64,000 bases of DNA from Rhodopirellula europaea 6C (GTDB taxonomy: Bacteria > Planctomycetota > Planctomycetia > Pirellulales > Pirellulaceae), in contig NZ_ANMO01000117.1 in the NCBI RefSeq assembly GCF_000338295.1, positions 1-64,000 on the forward strand. Reading direction: 5' to 3'. The translations under genes and the position numbers were made by a program. The notes below the pieces were generated by a model. The model saw nothing but the letters and a program-made list of their open reading frames with translations. It did not search any database and was not told where the DNA came from. Shown one piece after another: positions 47,501-56,159 of this stretch (position 1 is its first letter; each line of letters opens with the position of its first letter).

Positions 47501-47523
47501 CCTCCGCCGACATCGGTGGCTAG
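41527..47523 (+). CDS. Giant pseudokinase-AAA-TPR-GAF-hybrid histidine kinase with receiver and HPt
   Basis: A 1998-residue cytoplasmic signalling protein. Order: kinase-like domain (~17-290); AAA_16-type ATPase (~300-650; Walker A SESGMGKT 331-338, Walker [12 protein letters not shown]); TPR-like helices (~680-1200); GAF (~1248-1378); coiled coil; HisKA (MSHEIRTP, His1441); HATPase ([19 protein letters not shown]); receiver (phospho-acceptor Asp1745 in LMDMQMP); HPt (HRIRG, His1927). This resembles HstK-type proteins of cyanobacteria and planctomycetes. The kinase part looks catalytically dead: no glycine loop, Arg46 at the AxK lysine, HRD kept (136-138) but DFG replaced by LCG (154-156). 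A full His-Asp-His relay lies in one chain. The start is GTG with GAGG upstream. Confidence 0.93.
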   Translation: MSSLPPNLPSAANTERYNVQKKLSNASVVSCFSAIDTTTGGKVILREVPKVFFQERGFHRFKTESRLTSGIHCETYSRPIDFMVGETHLRVVYPFVEGVSLARRFRERPLTASEAMYLAKDLLEALEQIHRIGCIHRDIRPSNIIVRDDARSVLCGYVPLWCPELFGKDDLLARECATYTSPELSGIIDHDISETSDLYSVGHVLYAALTGAPAFAGDVSEILYRHMTADPDSGCYPDETPSVVIALVEKLIRKEPRDRYQSASAVLDDVKTILHQLEMGGVADDFVIGNTDKRTVLIDPAFVGREEHVRTLEKSLDNVLDGRSERVLLRSESGMGKTRLLNEVSRLASRKRFLVLRGRSLPDANQQPSAIWLQAMDQLVKQLTNDHDMLERTRERMEPYRQEVTTAMPALAKAFGWGNAKLSGPDEFGQGRVVSAYRTLFTELGTPETSVMITLDDCQWMDDQSFRILQAICECPARHIFLFAVTRPDEGLCNRLNDDLSFPIKLELGPLTDQAVQQLAESMAGRLPTEAIEVVQRFAGGSPFMASAIVRGLVESSALRPSDTCWVIDDAKLSSFHAADDASEILVDRLTRLPAETRELLTAAAVIGRDFNLEVAAELVGIRLADAHRAIHPARVQRLVWSRPDRVLAFVHDKIRESILEELTAERIRSMHGQIGQYYVENEPLEFFKLAYHFDAAELHEQALPFALRAAEIARNSFSLVSAEEQLRIATRAICHADRSKQHHIEMMMSDVLMLQGEYDKSEAWLDLAYESAETGTDNARVLLKRGELHFKRGSKNLAVECFEASLRQLNQPVCNNRLSLMARIALEGARQIRNSVLPCFIGRQCGQPSEEEQMSLSLYSQIAHAYWYTRDKYYTLWAHLRSMNAAERFQPTRYMAQSYSEHAPVMTLLRWEKRGVEYARRSLEIRKAFSDVWGQGQTRNFLSILLLSFSRYEQCVEQAGQAVKMLERTGDYWEVHIARYQLAASLYRLGRHKEALEQSRINFESAIKRGDYQATGNIIDVWARSTNGDIPEEIIENELARDLADSQRMSQVLLAKGVREFYQEDFAEAVESFSRAISVAEDTRVSNTYVSPAYPWLCSAMRRQLETSVPRSTRRRRKSVCELGRATKKALKVSKQFTNEVPHAYRERGAYLALAGKLRASQACFQKSLQVAEAQGAVVAHAKTIILFAEYAAEFGWPIDSDAIEEARGTLSQLECSDYDVNEGGSLSLVNRFDSLLASGRRIATSVLPEQIYQEVRRAATKILRGEQVFLITRTEDQRLRTVPAGMPFDPAIVNEVDRTRQTVVTDVENAISDGIATTKQGTFLCSPVDVNHQTISYLYVSNERFSNLYDDDEIRIADYLTSAAGAAMEKANSFQQLQDLNLNLEKKVLERTESVVRHSKELELTAQQLTATKEKLEVAKTAAEEANHAKSEFLARMSHEIRTPITGILGFTELLLRGVVTDDAERESHLQTIHSNGFHLLHLLNDILDISKIEADKIETERVLCNPSWMVQDVIASLRSKAIEKEISLEIRVDSDFPEEIYSDPTRLRQILTNLTSNAIKFTNQGGVTIAISAVGSGDAGSKMKIVVEDSGIGMTKEQTAFIFEPFKQADVSTTREYGGTGLGLSISKRLAEALDGTLEVESKRGVGTQMILDFNIECSSGVRMLSPAEVLLPSNGVKDNQFDVVDLTGVRVLVVDDCETNRRLLSLLLQDAGAVVEIRCNGQDAVDTLRSDPSMVDIVLMDMQMPVMDGYTATSALRSKGYQTPIVALTANAMTGDEIRCREAGCTDYQTKPLDLNSLLRCVARHTDGKKHDALTVAAGEEALAFKEEAMPLVEMDSQPQVEGEPLFKSSGGISPEHLEAKVGSIEEQEPLDDEDDSKKEKIFNYDWLHEFACDLIDQLDETLPSIINAYDRGDLEQVGKHLHRIRGSGGTVGLQQLSEIAAQGESAIEVSEWETLRNTLTELQSFVSEALQEKNASSEIASNDPADASADIGG

Positions 47524-47741
47524 TCCTGGATCGATACGTAGCGACAATCACTGTTCAAAGTCTCGGCGATTGAGGTAGATTGTCTTGTTGATTTTGATAT
47601 CGCAACCAATCAGGCATCGATCCCAGTTGTGTCACCTGGACGGACTTGCTTCTACTGCCAAATTTGTTCGCGAGTTCGTCGCAAGGTACGCCACCGGCGT
47701 GCATGCCTTGCCCACTTCCCGAGCCGAAGGCGGAATGAAAC

Positions 47742-49805
47742 GTGAGTGTGCTGAACGACCGATCATCGTCTGCGGTCGTGTGCGAGTCGACACAACGAAC
47801 CTTGCAACGCTCGAGCGGCGGCAAGCTCAGCCTATGCTTCGCGATGATGGCACTTGCGGCATTGCTCGGATGCAACCGATCGAAGAACAACGTTGTCGAA
47901 ACAGATGATTCACCGGTCGTTCAAGCTGACTCCACCGCTGATACCACGCGTCCAGGTGTCGATGACAACGACACGCGAGTGACTCTGACGGCTTCACAAT
48001 TGAGGCCGGTGATCGAACTGGAAGAAGGTTTCGTTGCTTCGGGAACCTGCCTGCAATGTCACGCCGACGAACACCAATCGTGGCACGCGTCGTTTCATCG
48101 AACGATGACACAGGTTGTCAGCGTCGAGACAGCCCCGAATGCCATCGCGGACGGCGATGTTGTCGTTCAAGGCAAACGATACCTGTTCGAGCAAAGTGGC
48201 AATTCGTTCTTTGTGACCTACTCGGATCCGTTTCGAGGTGGCATGACGATGCGTCGTGAGCTGTTGATGATGACAGGCTCGCATCACATGCACGTGTTTT
48301 GGCACGAATCAGACCGTCACGGAACTCCAGCTCAACTCGATATCGTCTATCTGATCGAAGAAGACCGTTGGATTCCCCGAGACTCGAGTTTTCTTCAGCC
48401 TCCGGATCATCATGCTGGGTTGGAGCTTGGAACCTGGAATCGGACATGCAGCCGGTGTCATTCAACGCACCCGCGAGAGCGTTTCAACGCTGATGCCCAG
48501 GATTGGAGCACTCGTGTTGCGGAGTTTGGGATCGCTTGCGAAGCCTGTCACGGCGAAGGTCGCGGGCACGTGCTTCGACATGCCAATCCAGAGAACGATC
48601 CAGCGTTGAGTCAAGTTTTGACGGAGTCGGAGATTGACGCCGAGACGAAGTCGGATGATTTGATCGTGAATCCCGCGAAGCTTTCCAAGCAAGCATCAGC
48701 GGATGTTTGCGGCCAATGCCACAGCGTTTTCACGCCGGACTACGAAGTCGTCGCGTTGAAGGACTACGAGCAGAACGGCAACCCGTTCCGACCGGGAGAT
48801 CTGTTGGACGATCTCGGGTTTTCGAAGGTCGTCCGAGCGTCAGCGGAGCATCGAGAATCGGAGGCGTTTCAGCAGTGGTCCCAAATGGAAGACGTCGGCG
48901 GTGCATTCTGGGCAGATGGAATGCCTCGGATTGCTGGGCGAGAGTACAACGGGTTGATCGAGTCGGCTTGTTTCCAGCACGGCGAGATGACTTGTTTGTC
49001 CTGCCACAAAATGCATCCGGCGACAGGGGACGACAAGGATGCAACGCCTCAATTGACTGAGTGGCGAAACGATCAGTTGGGCTCGGGCATGGCGGGTGAT
49101 GACGCGTGCCTGCAGTGTCACTCGGAGATGGGCGATCAGATTGAGATGCACACGCATCACGCGGCAGGATCTCATGGCAGTCGTTGCATGAATTGCCACA
49201 TGCCTCACACCACCTATGGATTGCTCAAGACCATTCGCAGCCACCAGATTTCCAGTCCATCGATCGCAGAGAGCCGACTCACGGACCGCGCGAATGCGTG
49301 TTCCTTGTGTCACCTCGATCGCGGCTTTGATTGGGTGTCCGGACACTTGCATGATTGGTATGGGCAGGAGATTCCAGAACGCACAAAATCCGAGTCCGAT
49401 GTTGATTTGTCGACATCCGCGTTGCACTTGCTCAGCGGCGATGCGGCTCAGCGTGCGGTGCAGGTTGCAGCGATGGGATGGAAGCCGGCGCAGGAAGCAT
49501 CAGGAACTGAGTGGATGGAACCCTATCTGCTTCTTGCGCTGAACGATCCTTACGACGCGATTCGCATTGTCGCGGAGAAGTCGTTGCGTACGCTTCCCAA
49601 TCGTATTTCAAAACCAATGGATGCGATGGCACCTGTTGGGGAACGTATGGAGGCTTTCAATGATGCGATTGAAGCGATCGACGAGAGTTTGAAGATGGAA
49701 CCTAGGCCTTCGGTTCTAATCAACGAAGAAGGGCGATTCGATTTTCTGCGAGCCAGAGAGTTCCTCGAACGTAGGAACCATCGTCCGATTCATTTGCGAG
49801 AATGA
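47742..49805 (+). CDS. Eight-haem c-type cytochrome lipoprotein
   Basis: A 687-residue lipoprotein, starting at a GTG. An N-terminal extension of ~28 residues precedes a hydrophobic core ending in lipobox LALLGC-type ALLGC with Cys44. Eight CxxCH haem sites start at residues 103, 236, 266, 323, 418, 456, 482 and 520, spaced as in the cytochrome c554/NrfB-like multihaem group. The C-terminal ~150 residues lack haem and are helical, with HEAT/TPR-like repeats (PYLLLALNDPYDAIRIVAEK). Such proteins shuttle electrons across the periplasm or cell surface. Partners are unknown; the adjacent UnbV lipoproteins are candidates. Its 3' end overlaps the convergent UnbV gene by 16 bases. Confidence 0.92.
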   Translation: MSVLNDRSSSAVVCESTQRTLQRSSGGKLSLCFAMMALAALLGCNRSKNNVVETDDSPVVQADSTADTTRPGVDDNDTRVTLTASQLRPVIELEEGFVASGTCLQCHADEHQSWHASFHRTMTQVVSVETAPNAIADGDVVVQGKRYLFEQSGNSFFVTYSDPFRGGMTMRRELLMMTGSHHMHVFWHESDRHGTPAQLDIVYLIEEDRWIPRDSSFLQPPDHHAGLELGTWNRTCSRCHSTHPRERFNADAQDWSTRVAEFGIACEACHGEGRGHVLRHANPENDPALSQVLTESEIDAETKSDDLIVNPAKLSKQASADVCGQCHSVFTPDYEVVALKDYEQNGNPFRPGDLLDDLGFSKVVRASAEHRESEAFQQWSQMEDVGGAFWADGMPRIAGREYNGLIESACFQHGEMTCLSCHKMHPATGDDKDATPQLTEWRNDQLGSGMAGDDACLQCHSEMGDQIEMHTHHAAGSHGSRCMNCHMPHTTYGLLKTIRSHQISSPSIAESRLTDRANACSLCHLDRGFDWVSGHLHDWYGQEIPERTKSESDVDLSTSALHLLSGDAAQRAVQVAAMGWKPAQEASGTEWMEPYLLLALNDPYDAIRIVAEKSLRTLPNRISKPMDAMAPVGERMEAFNDAIEAIDESLKMEPRPSVLINEEGRFDFLRAREFLERRNHRPIHLRE

Positions 49806-52800
49806 TTCTGGCGTGACCATGAGACGGTCGATTCTTGTTCGATCACCAAGTAACGATGGTTGAGTGGAACGTTCTCAATGATTTGCTCAGTCCCCGAGGG
49901 CCACTGGATGGTGACCGTGCACGGGCCAACTGAATTGCCCAGTCCAAAATCGAGTGCGGCTTCGTTGCTGGTCAAGAATCCTCCGTTGATCACCCAGTTG
50001 GTCCAGCGATTCGCACCAGATTGAACCTCGACAGTGGCTCCAACTGCGTCGCGTTCGCTGGTCGTTCCAACCAATTCCAACTGCAGCCAGGATTGCTGGT
50101 CGGATTCGTTTCTCAACAGCTCCATCGGTTGATCCAAGTGGTTGCCCACGACATCCGGCATTCCATCTTGGTCCCAGTCCAACACCGCGAGAGCGCGGCC
50201 GAGAGTCGGTTGCGACCAAAATTGATCTGTCGATGACAAGCCGGCGTTGGATGGACTGGAGACCAGCTCGAAGTGATCGTCGTGTCCTTGATAGAGTTGC
50301 GGCGACATTCGAAAGGGGACGCCTCGGTGCGTGTGATTCACAATGTGTCCGTTGAGAACCATTAGGTCAGGACGTCCGTCGCGATCAAAGTCGGCAGCTT
50401 GCGTTCCCCAACCCACCGTTGATTTGCTGGATTCGCGAATTTTCCAGGGGCGACTGGAGTGTCGAAAGATCGCATCGTCACCTTGAAGGTACAGGTCGGC
50501 TTCTTGGTCCCAGTAGTTGGTGACGTGCAGGTCGGGGAGACCGTTTCGGTCAAAGTCAGCAAGCGTGAGTCCCATCGATCCATGTCGACCACCTTGCTGG
50601 CTCGTCGCGATGCCCGAGAGGTAAGCCGTTTCTTCCGCTTCCCATTTATAGGATTTCGTTTGGCCGATGTTTTCGGGTGTTAGCTGCGAACTGTTGGCTG
50701 CGTTTGATTGTCGATTCTGCCAGAAGAAATTCGCATCCCCGTCATTGGCGATGTAGACATCGTTTCCGGATTGGGCATTGAGATTACCGATGATCACCGC
50801 GAAACCGTGACCGGCGATTGAATCAGACGCGACCGCACGATCGGCTTCTGTTGACGAATGAATGGATTGGAATTCGCCAGTGGAATTGAGCGATAACCAC
50901 CGATCCGCGGCGGGTTTGAATCGACTCGGGCCGCAGGCATCGTTGTCCGGCACGCAGGGAATATCGAATGCGGACGGATCATCGATGTAATTCACCTCAA
51001 TCAACTCAGGCAAATGATTGCCGTCCAGGTCTCCGCAGGCAATTGAGGTTGTCCATTGATCGTTGCCGACGCTGTGTAGCTCGCCACGCGAGAACGTTCC
51101 GTCACCGTTGTTGAGAAGAATGACGTTCTGACCAATGTTTGCGATCAACAAATCCGGGAAACCATCCTGGTTGGTATCTGCGACCGTGATACCTTGACCG
51201 TAACCGTTGTCAGCGGAATGCGACGCTGCTGTGACATCCGCGACTGAGGTGGATGAAAGATTTCGGAACAGTTGGTTCGATTTGCCTGACTGCCGAGTGA
51301 GTGCATCTTCGCCGGCTTGTGCACAGTACAGATCCGGCCAACCATCGCGATCAAAGTCGATGACTCCGATGCCGCCGCCAGTTTGTTGATGCAAGTAAAA
51401 TTCGTTGTCGGCTTGATCGTCGCCATTATCGTATTGAAAGTGAAGCTTCAGGTCCGAAGTGATGCCTCGGAAGCGGATGGGTGCGGGAACGGATGAAAGC
51501 TTGCTCTGTTCGGGCGATGTCGCTTGATCATTCGCAGGCAACGCGTCGTCGCGAAAGTCTGGCATTGGCCAATTTGAAAGCTTTGCTTTCGACCAGGGGA
51601 CGGTTGAGTCGGCGTATGACTCATTGGTTACGGATTGCTCTTTCAATCGATTTCGTTTGAGGTCCAGAGCAGCTTTGTCGCTTGGTTGATTGCCGGTTTT
51701 GGCAACTGCGATTTGCTGCCACGCGATCGATTGCCATGGACGTCCCAGTTTGTCCAGCAAACTAGCCATTTCGCGATATTGGGCTGGCGTGCCGGAGGCC
51801 AATCCAAAGATTTTTGCCAGTTCCGAAGTTCGTTCCAGCATCTCAAAATGCCGCATGGTTTCGTCAGCCCCGTCGGTTTCTCCGATCTGACGAAACGATC
51901 GAGCCATCGAGACCAGCGAATTGCGGTCGGTCGGATCAAGCTGAAGAGCCTCGCCAAAACAACGAATCGCGGCTGGATGTTCTTCTCGATTCTGTGCGAG
52001 TTGCCCAATCGCGTACCAATATTCGGGTTCAGACGTGATGCCTGGGGGCAAGTCCTGCCGCCACTTTGCGACGGCGTCGAAATTCCCTAGGTCGGCGAGT
52101 GTCCGGCCTTGGAAAGCGGCGATCGCTGTGGAATTTGGATATTCCTGTCGAAGCTTCTCAAGTGATTCGCTGGCTTCCGACAGTTCGCCTTGGTCTCGCT
52201 GTCTTCTCGCGAGCGACAACTGTGCAAGTGTTGGTTTTGAGAAGTCTGGGGCGGGCAGGGTTTCATCAACGAACGCATCGCCCAGCGTGATCATTGAGAA
52301 AAGCTCCCGTTCACTGGCTTGGCCTTCGCGGATCACTGGTTGCAGAACTCGACTGGCGGCAACTCGATGACCTGACTGATTCAAAATTTCGACCAGACGA
52401 TGACGGACTCGAGCGTCATCCGGTCGATCCTGCAAGCGACTTTGCAATAGATCGATGGCGGCTTCGTACGCATCGGCTTCGAGGTAAAAGCCAGCTGCCA
52501 CCAAGGATGCCGTGGTCGCGCGGTCTTGGCTTTCAAATGGGATCGAAGCGAGCAGCTCCGCCGCGGCGACGTTGTTGCCCATCCGGTGCTGGATCTCAGC
52601 CTTCAGCCGCAATACCTCTTGATTGTCCGGATTGCTGATCAGAAGTGGCCCAATGATCTCGCTTGCACGCTCAACTGAGCCGAGTTCGAGTTCCTTCTTA
52701 GCGAATGCGATTTGCTCGTCCGTGTCCAAATCGTTCGTCTGCTTGGCGGCTTCTTTGAGTTGCTGTCGCTTTCGAAGCTTGTCAAAGTCGGATGGCTCGG

Positions 52801-52885
52801 AGCTGCAACCGGCAATTTGCAGGCACAACGCAAACAGAAGGATCGCTTTCGTTGGTCTGCCTTGAAACCTCGGTTCATTGCACAT
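49790..52885 (-). CDS. TPR / FG-GAP / ASPIC-UnbV lipoprotein (paralogue A)
   Basis: A 1031-residue lipoprotein (LQIAGCSSE lipobox). Residues ~35-430 are TPR-like helices (REEHPAAIRCFGEALQLDPT), then FG-GAP/VCBS repeats with calcium-type DxDxDG loops (GVIDFDRDGWPDLYCAQAGE, VADTNQDGFPDLLIANIGQN), then an ASPIC/UnbV C-terminal domain (RDAVGATVEVQSGANR, VTIQWPSGTEQI). Within the propeller, NYIDDPSAFDIPC..DAC sets a conserved cysteine pair also found in the two paralogues next door. This CRTAC1-like group is common in planctomycetes, probably in surface binding or adhesion. Its start overlaps the upstream paralogue's stop by 11 bases, so the two are cotranscribed. Confidence 0.9.
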   Translation of the reverse strand: MCNEPRFQGRPTKAILLFALCLQIAGCSSEPSDFDKLRKRQQLKEAAKQTNDLDTDEQIAFAKKELELGSVERASEIIGPLLISNPDNQEVLRLKAEIQHRMGNNVAAAELLASIPFESQDRATTASLVAAGFYLEADAYEAAIDLLQSRLQDRPDDARVRHRLVEILNQSGHRVAASRVLQPVIREGQASERELFSMITLGDAFVDETLPAPDFSKPTLAQLSLARRQRDQGELSEASESLEKLRQEYPNSTAIAAFQGRTLADLGNFDAVAKWRQDLPPGITSEPEYWYAIGQLAQNREEHPAAIRCFGEALQLDPTDRNSLVSMARSFRQIGETDGADETMRHFEMLERTSELAKIFGLASGTPAQYREMASLLDKLGRPWQSIAWQQIAVAKTGNQPSDKAALDLKRNRLKEQSVTNESYADSTVPWSKAKLSNWPMPDFRDDALPANDQATSPEQSKLSSVPAPIRFRGITSDLKLHFQYDNGDDQADNEFYLHQQTGGGIGVIDFDRDGWPDLYCAQAGEDALTRQSGKSNQLFRNLSSTSVADVTAASHSADNGYGQGITVADTNQDGFPDLLIANIGQNVILLNNGDGTFSRGELHSVGNDQWTTSIACGDLDGNHLPELIEVNYIDDPSAFDIPCVPDNDACGPSRFKPAADRWLSLNSTGEFQSIHSSTEADRAVASDSIAGHGFAVIIGNLNAQSGNDVYIANDGDANFFWQNRQSNAANSSQLTPENIGQTKSYKWEAEETAYLSGIATSQQGGRHGSMGLTLADFDRNGLPDLHVTNYWDQEADLYLQGDDAIFRHSSRPWKIRESSKSTVGWGTQAADFDRDGRPDLMVLNGHIVNHTHRGVPFRMSPQLYQGHDDHFELVSSPSNAGLSSTDQFWSQPTLGRALAVLDWDQDGMPDVVGNHLDQPMELLRNESDQQSWLQLELVGTTSERDAVGATVEVQSGANRWTNWVINGGFLTSNEAALDFGLGNSVGPCTVTIQWPSGTEQIIENVPLNHRYLVIEQESTVSWSRQNHSRK

Positions 52886-55800
52886 GCTTGTTCATCGGAA
52901 TCGGCTGAGCAATTCCCTCCGTCAACAGGTAATCGCGGCCCGCTTCGAGTTCGCTAAATGACTGGCTGAGCCCCGAAGGCCATTGCACAACGATCTCGGC
53001 GTTGTTTGCTTCAGCGGGCAACGCGAATGAGAGCCTTCGTTCGTTGCTGCCCATGTAGCCATCTCCGGCGGTGAGTTGGAGCGTCCGTTTGTCGCCAGCT
53101 GATTGGACCTCAACAGTGGTCCCAATGGCGTCTCGGTGGCCCGATGTTGCTTGGAACCGCAGCCCTATCGATTCTGAGGCAACTTCGGATTCATTGATCA
53201 GCAAGGCGACGGGTTCGTAAAGATGCGTGATCAGCACGTCCGTTCGTCCATCCAGGTTTGCATCGAGAGTCACCAACGCTCGGCCGAGGTGCTCGCGTTC
53301 GAAGTAGTCCCCAAGGGAACCGTTTGGTTGTTCCTGCCAGCGGCCGGATTCCAATCTGGTGAACAGCTGCGGGGGCATCTCGTAGCCGATGTCAGTGCGG
53401 CCCGTGTCGCTGACGTGGCCATTGGTAACCAACAGTTCCATGGCTCCGTCCGAATTGAAATCAGTCCACGTCGTTCCAAAACCGAGCTGGTCCAAGGAAG
53501 GTTCGTACAGTCCAACCGCGTGCGTTCGGTCTTCCCAAAGGCCGGGGGCAACTTGCTCGTAGTAAGTGTTGTGTTCTTCGGCGAAATGGGTGAGGAAGAA
53601 GTCGAGGTCGCCGTCGCCATCGGGATCACCGGCAGCCATCCCCATCGACGCCTGCGAATTGGACTGCCCGCTCATTGCCAAACCGCGAACGGTGCCGAGG
53701 TCCGTCAGTCGTGTTGCGGCTGCGGTGGAGTCGTCACTTGCAACGCTAGACGTCGACCACAGATGATTGACGGACATGTCGTTCGCAATGAACAGGTCGA
53801 GCCCCGGCGTTTCATCGAGTTGTCCCGCGATGATGCCGAGTCCTCTGCCGATGCTGGTCGGCTGCATCCAATCACGGCTGACGTTTTTGAATTGGCCAGT
53901 TCCATTGTTCTTCCAAATTCGGTCGGCACTGGCTTCGAATTTCAGAGGCGGGCAGCTAGCCAATTTGCCCGTCGCGTCGCTTCGGCACGGTGTTTCGTAG
54001 GGGGCTTTGCCGCCGCAATAGTTGACCTCGAACAAGTCCGCATTCCCATCGCCATCCATGTCAGCGATGACCGCGGAAGTGGTCCATTCGTTTCCGACCA
54101 AATTCATTTCTTCCGTTACATCGCTGAAGGTGCCGTCGCCGTTGTTTCGGTAAAGACGATTGCGGCCGATGTTCGCATCAAACAGATCTGGAAAGCCGTC
54201 GTTGTTGTAGTCACCTGACGTGATCCCTTGAGCGAAACCAGTGTCGGCGTAACCGCTAGCCGATGTCGCATCAAAGAATTGACCGTCTATGTTTCGAAAC
54301 ACACGATTGGGGCTTGAGTTGCTTTGCATCGGCGCACCGTCAAGGTTGGCGATCGCAACGTCGGGCCATCCGTTCAAGTCAAAGTCGAGTACCGCGGCGC
54401 CACCACCGGTGCTTTGATAGATCCAGTGCCCTTCCTTTTCCGCCTCGGGTGCCAGAGAAACGGTGTGCAGCAAACCTCTTTGCTTTGCCTGTTCGGCAAA
54501 TCGAACCGGCGATTCTCCCATTCGGTTCGCGATTGTGCGAGCGTTTCGAACATCGGCGTCCCACGTGACCAAGGGCATGTCGCTGATGTCGATTGAACTC
54601 GCCACGAGACTAGCTTCGGTTTGCCACGGAGAATCCGGACGCAAACGAGCTCGTATCGCGAGGTGGGCTTGATCGATGGTGCCGACTGGATCTTCCGGTA
54701 GCGATTTCGCGAGGCTGGTCCACGCTTCCGCTTCCCATATCCTGCCCAAGTCAACCATTTGGTAGGCGACCCGCAGAGCGGCGATTTGTGATTTTGAATT
54801 GCGTTCAAGAAACGTCTTGACCGCGTCATTCAATCCGGCAATTTGGTCGAATCGTTTTGCCACACGGTTTGATTCATCCTCGCGGCCGATTTGCCGCAGG
54901 CTGGCCTGTAACTGCGAGAGCGTCGGTCCGTGATTTGATTGATGCAACCGCGACGCTTCGGTAAAAGCGCGAACTGCGGCGGTATGATCACCGGTGTGGT
55001 TCGACCACATGCCAGCGGCGGTCCAGTACTCCGGCAGAGTCTCCAGGGCCGCGGGTTTGTTCGTTGCCCACTCGACCAGATCCTTTCGCCGGCTGGAGTC
55101 GCTTGGATCAGCGATGGCCAACGAAACCAATGCGCGACCTTGCAGTGCCCAAGCCGGGAGGAAATCAGGATGCCTCTTCAATACGGCTGGCAGACGCTTC
55201 GAAACTGCTGACCAATCTTGCTTTTCGGCGTCTAGTTTCGCGAGGGCGTAATGGGGGCGAAGGTCTTCTGGAGCACGATCCAGGAGCTTGCGGCAGAATT
55301 CCGGATCGGGTTGAACGCGATCAGGGTTGGCCAAAACGATCAGGCTTTCTTCGTCTCGAAGGTTGTGCTGGATCAACCACTGCAATGGTTTGACCGCGTC
55401 ATGGTTGAGGCCGAGTACTGTGACGAGCCCCGCCAAGTCGTACCGCGGACGTTCCAGGTCGGGGTGAGCTGAGATGTTCTGCTTCAGAATTTCGACCGAT
55501 TCATAGGCGTTCGCGGTCGCCATCAGATTTTTCGCCAGTTTGTCCAGCAACGCGTAGCCGGGTTGCGGCGTTTGCTCGACCGCGTCGCGATACCACTGAA
55601 TGGCTTGCGGGGTATCGCCCTGGCGAGAGGCGATGTCACCCGCCAGTTCCATCGCTTTGGTGTCGGATGGATTCGCTAGCAGGTGTTCGCGAAGGGAACG
55701 TTGTGCGTTCGGGAAGTCGCCGATGCGAACCGATTTCACCGCCTCGCGGTAATGAATACCGGGTGCCGCAACGTTATTCGCGGGAGGCTTGGCCGGTTCA

Positions 55801-55916
55801 GAACGAGCTGCCGAAGGAGTGGAGTCTGCTTCACCCCCCGACCCACTGCATCCCAGGAGAAGGCAACACGCGAGGCAGTTGCCAAAAAGGTTGAGGACAA
55901 GATAGGTTCGACTCAC
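52875..55916 (-). CDS. TPR / FG-GAP / ASPIC-UnbV lipoprotein (paralogue B)
   Basis: A 1013-residue lipoprotein if the GTG at 55916 is used; this gives a signal peptide with lipobox LLLGC, whereas the open frame to 56204 adds an implausible leader. Domains as in paralogue A: TPR-like N-terminal half (REAVKSVRIGDFPNAQRSLR and similar), FG-GAP repeats (AVLDFDLNGWPDVAIANLDG, TSGDYNNDGFPDLFDANIGR), and ASPIC/UnbV (RDAIGTTVEVQSAGDKR, IVVQWPSGLSQSF). The NYCGGKAPYETPC..ASC cysteine motif is present in place of NYIDD. First gene of a two-gene minus-strand operon with A, divergent from C. Function unknown; binding of ligands at the cell surface is the usual suggestion. Confidence 0.9.
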   Translation of the reverse strand: MSRTYLVLNLFGNCLACCLLLGCSGSGGEADSTPSAARSEPAKPPANNVAAPGIHYREAVKSVRIGDFPNAQRSLREHLLANPSDTKAMELAGDIASRQGDTPQAIQWYRDAVEQTPQPGYALLDKLAKNLMATANAYESVEILKQNISAHPDLERPRYDLAGLVTVLGLNHDAVKPLQWLIQHNLRDEESLIVLANPDRVQPDPEFCRKLLDRAPEDLRPHYALAKLDAEKQDWSAVSKRLPAVLKRHPDFLPAWALQGRALVSLAIADPSDSSRRKDLVEWATNKPAALETLPEYWTAAGMWSNHTGDHTAAVRAFTEASRLHQSNHGPTLSQLQASLRQIGREDESNRVAKRFDQIAGLNDAVKTFLERNSKSQIAALRVAYQMVDLGRIWEAEAWTSLAKSLPEDPVGTIDQAHLAIRARLRPDSPWQTEASLVASSIDISDMPLVTWDADVRNARTIANRMGESPVRFAEQAKQRGLLHTVSLAPEAEKEGHWIYQSTGGGAAVLDFDLNGWPDVAIANLDGAPMQSNSSPNRVFRNIDGQFFDATSASGYADTGFAQGITSGDYNNDGFPDLFDANIGRNRLYRNNGDGTFSDVTEEMNLVGNEWTTSAVIADMDGDGNADLFEVNYCGGKAPYETPCRSDATGKLASCPPLKFEASADRIWKNNGTGQFKNVSRDWMQPTSIGRGLGIIAGQLDETPGLDLFIANDMSVNHLWSTSSVASDDSTAAATRLTDLGTVRGLAMSGQSNSQASMGMAAGDPDGDGDLDFFLTHFAEEHNTYYEQVAPGLWEDRTHAVGLYEPSLDQLGFGTTWTDFNSDGAMELLVTNGHVSDTGRTDIGYEMPPQLFTRLESGRWQEQPNGSLGDYFEREHLGRALVTLDANLDGRTDVLITHLYEPVALLINESEVASESIGLRFQATSGHRDAIGTTVEVQSAGDKRTLQLTAGDGYMGSNERRLSFALPAEANNAEIVVQWPSGLSQSFSELEAGRDYLLTEGIAQPIPMNKHVQ

Positions 55917-56159
55917 TTTGGACTCAGAGATACCGAGTTGAATGGGGCGGGCGGAAACGAGGCTCAGGCAGAGAAACGACGCCTCGACTTTCACCAATTG
56001 CCACGATGCTGAAACGCGATGTTGCAACGCGGGGATGAGGCCGCTTTGCAGGACGCGATTTGCAATCGGCACTGCGTTTGAGCTGCGATACTTCTTAAGA
56101 TAGCGGATTGGCCGCCGCTGACACGCCACCTCGACATTCCTTTTGCACGACACAAACTG
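55917..56159. promoter_or_regulatory. Divergent region between UnbV paralogues B and C
   Basis: 243 bases between divergent starts, assumed to carry both promoters and so possible joint control of all three paralogues. No clear boxes or palindromes. Confidence 0.35.
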
